Assembly: GCF_039555755.1 (NCBI RefSeq)
Contig: NZ_CP154631.1
Span: forward strand, 2,666,001-2,730,000
Length of the DNA: 64,000 bases
Source of the DNA: Pseudomonas sediminis
GTDB lineage: Bacteria > Pseudomonadota > Gammaproteobacteria > Pseudomonadales > Pseudomonadaceae
Direction of reading: 5' to 3'
Position numbers and translations under genes: made by a program. The notes beneath the pieces were generated by a model. It ran no database searches, was not told the origin of the DNA, and worked only from the letters and a program-made list of their open reading frames with translations. Shown here in pieces: positions 1 to 8,239 of this stretch (within the stretch, counting starts at the first letter, position 1; the number at the start of each line of letters is the position of its first letter).

Positions 1-557
1 AGGTCAAGGTGATCTTCGAGCGCCTCAAGGAAGAGGACGGCATCACCCTGCAGATGATCAACATGGGTGGCGGCTTCCCGGCCAACTACATCCAGCGCAC
101 CAATGATCTGGAAACCTACGCAGCGGAAATCACCCGCTTCCTCAAGGAAGATTTCGGCGATGATCTGCCGGAAATCATCCTCGAGCCGGGCCGCTCGCTG
201 ATCGCCAACGCCGGTGTGCTGGTCTCGGAAGTGGTGCTGGTGGCGCGCAAGTCGCGTACCGCCGTCGAGCGCTGGGTGTATGCCGACGTCGGCAAGTTCA
301 GTGGCTTGATCGAAACCATGGACGAGTCGATCAAATTCCCGATCTGGACCGAGAAGAAGGGTGAGATGGAAGAAGTGGTGATCGCCGGCCCGACCTGCGA
401 CAGCGCCGACATCATGTACGAGCACTACAAGTACGGCCTGCCGCTCAACCTCTCCAGTGGTGACCGCCTGTACTGGCTGTCCACCGGTGCCTACACCACC
501 AGCTACAGCGCCGTGGAGTTCAATGGCTTCCCGCCGCTGAAGTCCTACTACCTGTAA
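1..557 (+). CDS. speC: Ornithine decarboxylase, PLP-dependent (3' part only)
   Basis: This is the C-terminal part (about 185 residues) of a fold-III PLP-dependent ornithine/lysine decarboxylase; the reading frame is open from the window edge, so the true start lies upstream. The enzyme converts ornithine to putrescine in the cytoplasm. Visible family motifs are the glycine-rich MGGGFPANY phosphate-binding loop, the EPGRSLIANAG segment, and GPTCDSAD, which carries the active-site cysteine contributed across the dimer. A strong intrinsic terminator follows 18 bases after the stop. From memory, the same gene (PA4519) neighbours the piu genes in P. aeruginosa, which supports the name. Confidence 0.9.
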   Translation, partial: VKVIFERLKEEDGITLQMINMGGGFPANYIQRTNDLETYAAEITRFLKEDFGDDLPEIILEPGRSLIANAGVLVSEVVLVARKSRTAVERWVYADVGKFSGLIETMDESIKFPIWTEKKGEMEEVVIAGPTCDSADIMYEHYKYGLPLNLSSGDRLYWLSTGAYTTSYSAVEFNGFPPLKSYYL

Positions 558-574
558 GCGCTACTCCCTCCAAG

Positions 575-597
575 AACCCGCCTTTCGGCGGGTTTTT
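575..597 (+). terminator. Intrinsic terminator of speC
   Basis: An 8-bp stem (AACCCGCC / GGCGGGTT) with a TTTC loop is followed by a T tract, just downstream of the decarboxylase stop codon. Confidence 0.9.
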
Positions 598-929
598 GCG
601 TTTTTGGCCGGCCATTTACCTGGCTGGGCCTGTCGTTGCGCGGGGCGTGTGAAACGTTGAGGTCTTTGTCGTGCGCTGGGTGGCATGCCTGCTGTCTTTA
701 CGGCAGCCCGCGTCGGCCTGTGGCACAAGAGGCTGTCTCCGTTTAGTTCGTGCCTGTGTAGCGGGGGGGGGGGGATGAGCGTCAAGGAAATGTAAAAATC
801 TAAATCTAGTTGTATTGCTATTGTATATAAGAGTTATTAGCATTCGCGCACTTTGTTAAGTATTTGTTACTTCCTGTTGCACTGCCGCTTGCAAGGCCAG
901 GACGTAGCCTTTCCAACCTGGGGACAACA
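598..929. other. Intergenic region with G12 tract and AT-rich promoter
   Basis: This is the only gene-free stretch above 300 bases. The first half carries no recognisable gene. A run of 12 G lies at 763-774. From about 785 to 865 the sequence becomes AT-rich and probably holds the promoter and Fur site of the downstream TonB receptor. Short reading frames here show no family features. Confidence 0.7.
826..844 (+). promoter_or_regulatory. Fur-box-like site upstream of the siderophore receptor
   Basis: TATAAGAGTTATTAGCATT resembles pseudomonad Fur boxes of the AATGAGAATTATTxGCATT type. It lies about 85 bases before the receptor start in an AT-rich promoter. The match is by eye; iron repression is inferred from it and from the gene's function. 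Confidence 0.5.
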
Positions 930-3200
930 ATGACAATCCGTAGTCGTAAGCATCATCACGTCAATCATCTTGCCGCACTTGTCGCGGCAACCCTGCCAGC
1001 CCTGGCAGTTGCACAGACCGCTGACAGCGAAAAGGGCGTGGACCTGCCCGAGATGGTGGTGACGTCCAAGGCCGAAATCCCCTACAAGGCCGACAAGAGC
1101 GCCAATACCAAGCTGACCCAGCCGCTGCTGGATACACCCAAGACCGTGCAGGTGATCAAGAAGGAGATGCTCCGCGAACAAGGCGCAGGCAGCCTGATGG
1201 AGGCGCTGCGCAATACCCCCGGCATCACCCTGCAGCTCGGCGAAAACGGCAATACCTCTGCGGGCGACACCTTCATGATGCGCGGCTTCTCCACCCAGCA
1301 ATCGACCTTCGTCGACGGTGTGCGTGACCTCGGCGCGGTCAGCCGCGATGTGTTCAACCTGGATCAGGTTGAGGTGGTCAAGGGGGCAGCCGGCTCCGAT
1401 ATTGGTCGTGGTGCATCCTCGGGTTACATCAATCTGATCTCCAAGCTGCCGACCCTGACTGACGAGACCTTCGCCACCCTCGGCTACGGCACCGCCGACA
1501 AGAGCAACCTCACCGCCGACATCAATCGTCAGTTGGGTGACAACTCGGCGCTGCGCCTGAACCTGATGCGTCGCGCTGGCGACGTCGATGGCCGCGACTA
1601 TGTGGACAACAGCAGCTATGGCGTTGCCCCGGCGATCGCATTCGGCCTGGATACGGCGACCCGCGTCTACCTCTACTCGCAGCATGTGCGCCAGGACAAC
1701 ACGCCAGACGGCGGCATCCCGACCATCGGCATGAGCGGCTTCTACAACGCCAATGCGGCGCTTAACGCTGCTGGCAAGGTCGACACGGAAAACTACTACG
1801 GGGCCAAGGGTGACTATGAGCGCATCGACGGCGACATGTTCACCCTCAAGGTCGAACACGACGTCAATGACGCCCTGACCCTACGCAACCTGTCGCGTTG
1901 GGGACGCAGCAATAACGACCGCATCCTCACCGGCATCAACGCGCTCAATGCCAATGGTTCGACCAATCCGGCAAACTGGACCGTTTCCCGCAGTCGTCAG
2001 GTGGTCGACCAGGAAAACCAGATCCTCGCCAACCAGAGCAGCCTGAACGCTCAGTTCGATACCTTCGGCCTGCGCAACGAGTTAGCGGCTGGCCTTGAGC
2101 TGATGAGCGAGAAGCAGCTCAACCGCAGCTATGCCACTGCCGCCCAGACCATCGATGGCGTGGCCTACCCGGCAGTGCCGCTGCCGCCAGCCAACCTGTA
2201 TGACCCGAACGCGCACGATGCTCTGGGTGACCCCTACAAGACCGGCGCCTATACCGATGGTGAAACCAAGACCGCCGCGCTTTACGTTTTCGATACCCTG
2301 CACCTGAACGAGCAGTGGGCGCTCAATGGCGGTGTGCGTTTCGAGCACTTCCGCACCGAGACCGACAGCGTCGCCATCACCTCCGGCGCACGTGTGCCGG
2401 GCAGTGGCTACGAGTCGGGCGACCTGACCAGTTGGAACACCGGCGTGGTATTCAAGCCCTTGCCCAACGGCAGCATTTACCTGTCCTACGCCAACTCGAT
2501 GACTCCGCCGGGGAGCAACAACTTCGCTCTGGTGGCGGACTCCGCGACTTCTTCGTCCAACGAACAGGTTGGTCTGGACCCGCAGGAAACCCGACACATC
2601 GAGCTCGGCACCAAATGGGATCTGCTGGATGAGCGCCTGGCGCTGACCCTGGCGGCCTACCGCACGGAGAACGAGAACCAGGTCAGCTACGACTCCTTCG
2701 CTGCCCGCTACTTCCAGGAAGGCAAGACCCGCGTCGACGGCGTCGAGCTTGGCGTGGTCGGCCAGCTGACCAACTTCTGGCAGGTTTCCGCCGGCGTGGC
2801 TCACATGAACACCAAGCAGCTCAATCAGGCCAGCTTCAGTGCCACCAACGGCGTCAGCAATAACACTGGCGTGCGCTGGTCACCGGATCTGACTGCGACA
2901 CTGTGGACTTCCTACACCCTGGGCGATCTGACCCTGGGCGGTGGCGCGCGCTACGTGTCCGAGCAGGACCGGGTGATCGTTTCCGGTGTCGACATGAGCA
3001 CGCAGAACATGCCGGTCATCCCGTCGTACTGGGTGGCCGATGCCATGGCAGCCTACCGTCTGAACAAGAACGTCAACCTGCGTCTGAACCTGTATAACCT
3101 GTTCGACAAGGAGTACATCGAGTCGCTGAACAACAGTGGTGCCCGTGCTCGTCTCGGCACGCCGCGTTCGGCGATGTTCACCACCGAACTGTCCTTCTGA
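930..3200 (+). CDS. piuA: TonB-dependent siderophore receptor (PiuA/Fiu-like)
   Basis: A 756-residue outer-membrane ferric-siderophore receptor. The start at 930 is preferred over the longer frame from 864 because it gives a clean signal peptide (basic n-region, hydrophobic LAALVAATLPALAVA, cleavage near AVAQ). A TonB-box-like EMVVTS follows, then the plug domain with MRGFSTQQSTFVDGVRD and VEVVKGAAGSDIGRG, and a 22-strand barrel ending in the typical C-terminal aromatic (ELSF). It is followed by a terminator hairpin and piuC. The order speC-piuA-piuC matches P. aeruginosa PA4519-PA4515-PA4514 from memory, where PiuA takes up catecholate-type siderophores and conjugates. The ligand here is not proven. 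Confidence 0.85.
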   Translation: MTIRSRKHHHVNHLAALVAATLPALAVAQTADSEKGVDLPEMVVTSKAEIPYKADKSANTKLTQPLLDTPKTVQVIKKEMLREQGAGSLMEALRNTPGITLQLGENGNTSAGDTFMMRGFSTQQSTFVDGVRDLGAVSRDVFNLDQVEVVKGAAGSDIGRGASSGYINLISKLPTLTDETFATLGYGTADKSNLTADINRQLGDNSALRLNLMRRAGDVDGRDYVDNSSYGVAPAIAFGLDTATRVYLYSQHVRQDNTPDGGIPTIGMSGFYNANAALNAAGKVDTENYYGAKGDYERIDGDMFTLKVEHDVNDALTLRNLSRWGRSNNDRILTGINALNANGSTNPANWTVSRSRQVVDQENQILANQSSLNAQFDTFGLRNELAAGLELMSEKQLNRSYATAAQTIDGVAYPAVPLPPANLYDPNAHDALGDPYKTGAYTDGETKTAALYVFDTLHLNEQWALNGGVRFEHFRTETDSVAITSGARVPGSGYESGDLTSWNTGVVFKPLPNGSIYLSYANSMTPPGSNNFALVADSATSSSNEQVGLDPQETRHIELGTKWDLLDERLALTLAAYRTENENQVSYDSFAARYFQEGKTRVDGVELGVVGQLTNFWQVSAGVAHMNTKQLNQASFSATNGVSNNTGVRWSPDLTATLWTSYTLGDLTLGGGARYVSEQDRVIVSGVDMSTQNMPVIPSYWVADAMAAYRLNKNVNLRLNLYNLFDKEYIESLNNSGARARLGTPRSAMFTTELSF

Positions 3201-3213
3201 TCCGACCCCGTGT

Positions 3214-3250
3214 CGCAAGAAGCCTGCGCCATGCGCGGGCTTCTTGCGTT
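3214..3250 (+). terminator. Long hairpin between piuA and piuC
   Basis: CGCAAGAAGCC pairs with GGGCTTCTTGCG and the stem extends inward through a GCGC/GCGC segment around a CAT loop. Only a short T run follows, so it may act as a partial terminator that lowers piuC relative to the receptor. Confidence 0.6.
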
Positions 3251-3270
3251 CAACGCAGGAGACTGCCCCG

Positions 3271-3948
3271 ATGTTGCTGCATATCCCGCAGGTTCTGAGC
3301 AAGCAGGAGGTCGCCGCCCTGCGCGCCGAGCTGGCGGCCCATGATTGGGTCGACGGCGCGCGTTCGTCCGGCGCCCAGGCTGCGGCGCTCAAGAGCAACC
3401 TGCAGTTCCCGGCAGAGTCACCAGCTTTCGCCGCGCTCTCGCAAAGCATCGCTGGCGCCTTGCAGCGTCACCCGCTGTTCGTCTCGGCGGTGTTGCCACG
3501 GCACATGCTGCCGCCGATGTTCAACCGTTACAGCGGTGGCGGGCGCTACGGCAACCATGTCGACAACGCCCTGCAGCGTGACCGTTTCAGTGGTTTGCAG
3601 GTGCGCACCGACGTTTCCACCACGGTGTTTCTCAGCGAGCCGGATGAGTACGAAGGCGGCGAGCTGATCATCGAGGACACCTACGGCGAGCATGAGGTGA
3701 AGCTGGCGGCTGGCGATGCCATCCTCTACCCGGCCACCAGCCTGCACCGCGTCGAGCCTGTGACCAGCGGCACACGTATCGCCTCGTTCCTGTGGACGCA
3801 GAGCTGGGTACGCGATGCCTGGCAGCGCAAGCTGCTGTTCGAGCTGGACATGAACATCCTCAAGCTGCGCGCGCAACTGGGTGACAGCCAGGAGGTGCTT
3901 GGCCTGACCAGCACCTACCACAACTTGCTGCGTCAATGGAGCGAGTGA
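3271..3948 (+). CDS. piuC: PKHD-type Fe(II)/2-oxoglutarate dioxygenase PiuC
   Basis: A 225-residue member of the YbiX/PiuC family of Fe(II)- and 2-oxoglutarate-dependent dioxygenases. The iron ligands are visible as the HxD motif in GNHVDNAL and the distal His in SLHRVEPV; the 2-oxoglutarate-binding Arg is in SGTRIASF. The ATG at 3271 gives the normal family length, while the frame upstream is a translated part of the hairpin. The gene usually sits next to TonB siderophore receptors, as here. Its substrate is unknown; a role in siderophore handling is inferred from context. Confidence 0.88.
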   Translation: MLLHIPQVLSKQEVAALRAELAAHDWVDGARSSGAQAAALKSNLQFPAESPAFAALSQSIAGALQRHPLFVSAVLPRHMLPPMFNRYSGGGRYGNHVDNALQRDRFSGLQVRTDVSTTVFLSEPDEYEGGELIIEDTYGEHEVKLAAGDAILYPATSLHRVEPVTSGTRIASFLWTQSWVRDAWQRKLLFELDMNILKLRAQLGDSQEVLGLTSTYHNLLRQWSE

Positions 3949-3950
3949 GC

Positions 3951-5048
3951 ATGAGCCTTCCGGCGCCGCTGAGTGAAATTCCTGCTGACCTCGTTTCTGC
4001 CCGCGACTATGAGCGCTATGCCCTCGAGCGGCTCGATGGCAATGCCCTGGCCTATCTGCAGGGCGGCGCTGGCGACGAGCTGACCTGCCAGGCCAATCTG
4101 CAGGCATGGCAGGAGTGGGCCTTGCTGCCGCGCATGTTGCGTGATCTGCGTGGTGGCCACACCCGTTGCCAGTTGCTTGGCGATGCACTGCAGCATCCCA
4201 TCGTGCTGGCGCCGATTGCTTATCAGCATCTGTTTCACGCCGAGGGTGAACGCGCCAGCGCGCTGGCTGCTGGTGTCATGGGCGGCGCGGCGGTGCTCAG
4301 CTCCTTCGCCTCCACGCGATTGGAGGAGGTGGCCGAGGTGGCGCAGGGGCCGCTGTGGTTTCAGCTCTACTGGCAGGGCAGCGGCCCGGCGACCTTGGCC
4401 CTGGCGCAGCGCGCCGAAGCGGCCGGCTATCGCGCCTTGGTGCTGACGGTGGATGCGCCGGTGTCCGGCGTACGCAACCGCGAACAGCGTGCGGGCTTTC
4501 GCTTGCCGCCGGATATCTCTGCGGTGAATCTCGAACAGGCGGTGCAGCTGCCGGCGTTGCCCGAGGGCGGCAGCGCGGTGTTCGATGGGCTGATGGCGGT
4601 GGCGCCGGGTTGGCAGGATGTCGCCTGGCTGTGTCAACGCAGCTGCCTGCCGGTGCTGCTCAAGGGCATCCTGCACGCTGACGATGCGCGTTTGGCCGTG
4701 GAGGCAGGGGCTGCCGGGGTGATCGTCTCCAACCATGGTGGCCGGGTGCTGGATTCGCAGTGGCCGGCGATTCGCTCGCTGGCGTCGATTCGCGCCGAGC
4801 TAGGCGCAGATGTGCCGGTCTTGGTCGATGGCGGCATACGTCGTGGCAGTGATGTGTTCAAGGCTCTGGCGCTGGGCGCCGACGCGGTGCTGATCGGCCG
4901 GCCTTACATCCATGCCTTGGCTACCGCCGGAGCGCTGGGTGTGGCGCACCTGCTCAGGCTGTTGCGTGAAGAACTGGAGGTGACCATGGCGCTATGCGGT
5001 TGCCGTGATCTTGCCAGCATCGCCCCCGAGATGCTGCAGCGTGCCTGA
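3951..5048 (+). CDS. FMN-dependent alpha-hydroxy-acid dehydrogenase
   Basis: A 365-residue FMN-dependent alpha-hydroxy-acid oxidase/dehydrogenase (lactate dehydrogenase LldD/glycolate oxidase family, TIM barrel). Visible motifs are LAPIAYQHLFH near the FMN, LTVDAPVSGVRNRE, the catalytic SNHGGR, and the phosphate-binding DGGIRRGSDVFKALALGA with IGRPY. ATG 3951 is spaced about 10 bases from GGAG inside the piuC 3' end and follows the piuC stop by 2 bases, so the two are translationally linked. An in-frame ATG at 3936 overlaps piuC. The substrate is unknown. Its place behind piuA-piuC suggests it serves iron-limited metabolism or processing of a hydroxy acid. Confidence 0.85.
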   Translation: MSLPAPLSEIPADLVSARDYERYALERLDGNALAYLQGGAGDELTCQANLQAWQEWALLPRMLRDLRGGHTRCQLLGDALQHPIVLAPIAYQHLFHAEGERASALAAGVMGGAAVLSSFASTRLEEVAEVAQGPLWFQLYWQGSGPATLALAQRAEAAGYRALVLTVDAPVSGVRNREQRAGFRLPPDISAVNLEQAVQLPALPEGGSAVFDGLMAVAPGWQDVAWLCQRSCLPVLLKGILHADDARLAVEAGAAGVIVSNHGGRVLDSQWPAIRSLASIRAELGADVPVLVDGGIRRGSDVFKALALGADAVLIGRPYIHALATAGALGVAHLLRLLREELEVTMALCGCRDLASIAPEMLQRA

Positions 5049-5075
5049 GGCGCTGCATGTGTCTTGATCGCAAAA

Positions 5076-5155
5076 GCTTCGCCCCGGGGCGGGGCTCCTA
5101 CATGAATTGCGCAGACATCGCGTCGCTCTGTAGCAGCCGCGCCGCGCGGCGAAGC
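5076..5155. repeat. Inverted pair of REP elements
   Basis: Two 27-base arms, 5076-5102 and 5129-5155, are inverted copies with about 23 of 27 positions matching. They begin GCTTCGCC and end CTCCTACA or its variant. This is the common Pseudomonas REP doublet layout. It lies between two convergent genes and may also act as a bidirectional transcription stop. Confidence 0.75.
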
Positions 5156-5157
5156 GG

Positions 5158-6729
5158 TTAGTAAAGGTCGCGCCGGTAACGTCCGGCTTCGCGCAATGCC
5201 GTCACCTGCTGCTGGCCGAGCAAGCCGCGCAGCAGCGCGTCGACTTCCTCACCCATACCCTTGAGGCTGCCGCACAGCAACAGGCTGGCGCCACGCTCGA
5301 TCCAGGTGCGCAGCTCATCAGCAGCGTCGCGCAGCAGGTGTTGTACGTAGACCGGTTGCGCCTGATCGCGGGAGAACGCCAGGTCGAGGCGGCTAATGTG
5401 GCCGCTGCGCTGCCAGGTGCGTAGCTCGTCGGTGAAGAACAGATCGCAGGCGGCGTTGCGTTCGCCGAACAGCAACCAGTGGCCATGCTGGCCCAGCCGC
5501 TCACGCTCACGCAGGTGGGCGCGCAGGCCGGCCAGGCCGGTGCCGTTGCCTATCAGGATCAGCGGGCCGCTGGTTGCCGGCAGGTGAAAGCTCGGGTTGC
5601 TGCGAATACGCAGTTCGACAGCCCCGCCGATGGGGGCGTATCGGCACAGCCAGCCGGAACCCAGGCCGGGCTGACCTTTGGCGTCCTGCTGCAGGCGGAC
5701 CAACAGTTCCAGCGCGCCGTCGTCAGGCAGCGAGGCGATGGAGTAGTCGCGATGCGTCAGCAGGGGCAGCGCCTGCAGCACGGTCTCGGCATCCAGGCCG
5801 TGCAGGCTTTGCAGGTCATCCGGCCATTGCCGACGGGCCAGTTGTGAGCTCAGGGATTGGCCGTCGCCAAGGCGTAGCTGGCCATCGAGCTGGAGCGCGC
5901 GCAGCAACGCTTCGACTCGCTCGGGCGGCTGGCAGGGGGCGACTTCGGCGATATCACCGGCTTGCCAGGCCGGCATGTCGTCTGTTGGCTGCAAGCGCAG
6001 GTGGAACGCGGGGCGCCCCTGGCTGGCGGGGTTCAGACATTGACGTGCGAGCAGTTGCCAGGGCTGGTAATCGGCTGCCTGCCAATCGGCGAAGTACTGC
6101 CCGCCAGCCAGCAGGCCGAGTTGCTGCTGCCATTGGCGCAGCACGGCCGGGTCGCCACGGTCGGCTTCCAGGCGGTCGAACAGGGGATTCGCGCCGAGGC
6201 GTTGCAGGCGCTGATCCAGTTGCCTGGCAAAACCACAGAAATGCTGATATTGGCGATCCCCCAGGCCGAGCAGGGCGAAGTTGAGCCTGCTCAGGTCTGG
6301 CTGGGCCTGGTCGAGCTCACGCAGCCAGCGAGCCGCGTGGTCCGGCGCTTCGCCTTCGCCGTAGGTGCTGGCTATCAGTAGCAGGCGGCTGCTGGAGGTC
6401 AGGCGTTCTGCGCGCAGGGTATCGCATGGCAGTGCCTGTGCATTGATGCCGCTGCTGCGCAGCTGTTCGGCACTCATTTCGGCCAGTGCCTGCGCCTGGC
6501 CGCTCTGGCTGGCGTAGGCAACGAATAAGGGCTCGCCTGTCTCGCTGGTGGTCGCGGCGCAGGCAGAGCGGGGACGCCAGCTTCGCACGCAGATCCCCAG
6601 CCAGGCGAGCACGGCTAGCGCGGCGCTGATGTGCCGTGGCGGCTGCAGCCAGAGCAGCAGGATGGCCAGGCTCAGGCAGGTAAGGGCGGGCCAGTAGCGC
6701 TGTAAGAAGGGGGCGAGTGGAGATGTCAT
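5158..6729 (-). CDS. Membrane-anchored NADPH flavoprotein reductase (flavodoxin + FAD/NAD domains)
   Basis: About 523 residues. Two hydrophobic N-terminal segments (roughly residues 7-25 and 30-50) anchor it in the inner membrane. A flavodoxin domain follows (FVAYASQSGQAQ, then ASTYGEGEAPDHA), then a sulfite-reductase/P450-reductase-like FAD domain (RDYSIAS) and an NAD(P) domain (LIGNGTGLAGLRAHL, LFGERN, LLCGS). ATG 6729 is chosen over the ATG eight codons upstream because it starts just before the membrane segments. It is the last gene of the TonB receptor-PepSY-DUF2271-DUF4198 group. It probably passes NADPH electrons through FAD and FMN to the PepSY partner. From memory, P. aeruginosa PiuB joins PepSY and flavoprotein parts in one chain. 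Confidence 0.85.
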   Translation of the reverse strand: MTSPLAPFLQRYWPALTCLSLAILLLWLQPPRHISAALAVLAWLGICVRSWRPRSACAATTSETGEPLFVAYASQSGQAQALAEMSAEQLRSSGINAQALPCDTLRAERLTSSSRLLLIASTYGEGEAPDHAARWLRELDQAQPDLSRLNFALLGLGDRQYQHFCGFARQLDQRLQRLGANPLFDRLEADRGDPAVLRQWQQQLGLLAGGQYFADWQAADYQPWQLLARQCLNPASQGRPAFHLRLQPTDDMPAWQAGDIAEVAPCQPPERVEALLRALQLDGQLRLGDGQSLSSQLARRQWPDDLQSLHGLDAETVLQALPLLTHRDYSIASLPDDGALELLVRLQQDAKGQPGLGSGWLCRYAPIGGAVELRIRSNPSFHLPATSGPLILIGNGTGLAGLRAHLRERERLGQHGHWLLFGERNAACDLFFTDELRTWQRSGHISRLDLAFSRDQAQPVYVQHLLRDAADELRTWIERGASLLLCGSLKGMGEEVDALLRGLLGQQQVTALREAGRYRRDLY

Positions 6730-6832
6730 GCAGATCCATAGCCTGGATGTCATCCAGGATGGTCGTGGTGCACATTCTCTGCGGCAGCTGCCTGATCGCA
6801 GTGGCTGCCGCAGGTGCAGCGTGCTGATCGAC

Positions 6833-7705
6833 TCAGGGCGCGAGCACTTCCAGGGTTGCGCTGTAGCTGGCGCGGCGGCGGGTGGCTGGCGCCTGTGCCT
6901 GATCGCTTTCCAGCTCGGCTTCCAGCCAGTACATGCCGGCCTCGGGCCAGGTGATGCTGATACGGCCCTGGGCGTCGCTCTTCAACTCGATCTCGCCGAG
7001 CTGGTCGCGGTAGCGGTTGCCGCCGGGGATCACGCTCACTGCCACATCAGCGGCAGGCTTGCCGTCGAGCAGCAGGATGAACTCGGCCGCTTCACCCGCG
7101 AACAGGTCATTGGGGTGGGTCACCGGCTGCAGCTCCAGACCCTTGCCGGTGGTGGCCAGCACGGTGTCGGTGGTTTTGCCGGAGGTGACGAAGACTTCCA
7201 TGCGGCTGGAGGTCTGGCTGACCTGCAAATCTTCGGCGGCCGCCGGGATTTCCTTGGCCAGGGCATCAGCGCTGCCCATCCAGCGCCGCTGCTGGCCGTT
7301 CTCCTTGTAGGAGGCGAACAGGCCGTGGTTGGCGATGCTCAGCTTGTAGGTGCCCTTCTGCGAGAGGGGCAGATCGAAGCTGCTGCGATAGCGACCGATA
7401 TGGCCATTTTTCGGTTGCAGCAGGCTGCCGTCCGGTGCCTGGATCTGCAATTGCGCGGCCGGGCGCGGACGCATGCCAGGCGGCCCACCGGCAGGCGTCT
7501 GGTCCACTGCGCCGACACCGGCGATACGCATCGGAAAGTGCTCGAAGTAGAACAGATCATTGGAGACAGCGGCGTCGACGGTGATCCACGGTGCTTCACC
7601 GGACAGTACGGTGGCCGAGGGCAGCATCCAGGCGCGGTGAGCCTGAGCGGAGAAAGGCAGGCACAGGGCCAGGGTCAGTGCGGCCCATTTGCAGGTCGTG
7701 TTCAT
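6833..7705 (-). CDS. Periplasmic DUF4198 protein
   Basis: A 290-residue protein with a clear signal peptide (WAALTLALCLPFSAQAHRAW). The mature protein begins with the HRAWMLPS segment typical of DUF4198, a family related to the periplasmic component of cobalt/nickel transport systems. The C-terminal part (AAEFILLLDGKPAADVAVSV...GMYWLEAEL) looks like an Ig-like beta domain. It lies 11 bases downstream of the DUF2271 gene, in one operon with the PepSY and flavoprotein genes. A metal-binding or adaptor role in the periplasm is inferred; the exact function is unknown. Confidence 0.8.
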   Translation of the reverse strand: MNTTCKWAALTLALCLPFSAQAHRAWMLPSATVLSGEAPWITVDAAVSNDLFYFEHFPMRIAGVGAVDQTPAGGPPGMRPRPAAQLQIQAPDGSLLQPKNGHIGRYRSSFDLPLSQKGTYKLSIANHGLFASYKENGQQRRWMGSADALAKEIPAAAEDLQVSQTSSRMEVFVTSGKTTDTVLATTGKGLELQPVTHPNDLFAGEAAEFILLLDGKPAADVAVSVIPGGNRYRDQLGEIELKSDAQGRISITWPEAGMYWLEAELESDQAQAPATRRRASYSATLEVLAP

Positions 7706-7716
7706 GATGATTTCCT

Positions 7717-8229
7717 TTATGGGGTGAGTTCGAGGGTAATGGCGCCCAGCTCGTGCTGGCCCTGGACGCTGGCCTGGCTGCGCTGCTGTGGCGGCCAGGT
7801 GAACGGCACACGTAGCAGTTCGCGGCCACCGACTTCGCGTGCAGCCTCTACGACCAGTTGGTATTTACCCGCCGCCAGGTTCTGCAACTGCGGGCTGTCG
7901 CTGGCGAAGCTCAGGCTGTGCTTGCCCACGGCGTGGGTGGCGCCGCTGATGCCATCGACCGGCATGTCCAGGTTGCGCCCGCTACGGCGCCACCACTGGC
8001 GCAGGTCCTTGAGCCATTTCTCGCCCTCGGCATCCTTCATCTTCATGTCGTACCACACCGCCAGATCGGCGGCATGACGGTTGCCCGCATCCTCCAGCCA
8101 GACGGCCACATAGGGGCGGTGATATTCGGCGACCTGCAGGCGCGGGATCTCGACCTCGACGGTCATCTGCGCCGCCAGCAGTGGGGCGCTGAGCAGGCTG
8201 GTAAAGGCGAACAACAAGGGTCTGGACAT
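7717..8229 (-). CDS. Periplasmic DUF2271 protein
   Basis: About 170 residues. Start 8229 gives a normal signal peptide (MSRPLLFAFTSLLSAPLLAAQ); the longer frame upstream overlaps the PepSY gene and is not protein-like. The body shows the DUF2271 pattern: VEIPRLQVAEYHRPYVAVWLED near the N-terminus, then RQWWRRSGRNLDMPVDGISGATH and KYQLVVEAAREVGGRE. DUF2271 is repeatedly found beside PepSY membrane proteins and flavoprotein reductases. The GATH segment recalls the flavin-attachment region of FMN-binding periplasmic proteins, but no flavinylation site can be asserted. Its biochemical role is unknown. Confidence 0.8.
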   Translation of the reverse strand: MSRPLLFAFTSLLSAPLLAAQMTVEVEIPRLQVAEYHRPYVAVWLEDAGNRHAADLAVWYDMKMKDAEGEKWLKDLRQWWRRSGRNLDMPVDGISGATHAVGKHSLSFASDSPQLQNLAAGKYQLVVEAAREVGGRELLRVPFTWPPQQRSQASVQGQHELGAITLELTP

Positions 8230-8239
8230 GGCCACCTCG

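Noticed and set aside
867..1859. 330-codon minus-strand frame opposite the first TonB receptor
   Set aside because: It mirrors the receptor frame, with no ribosome-binding site or motifs.
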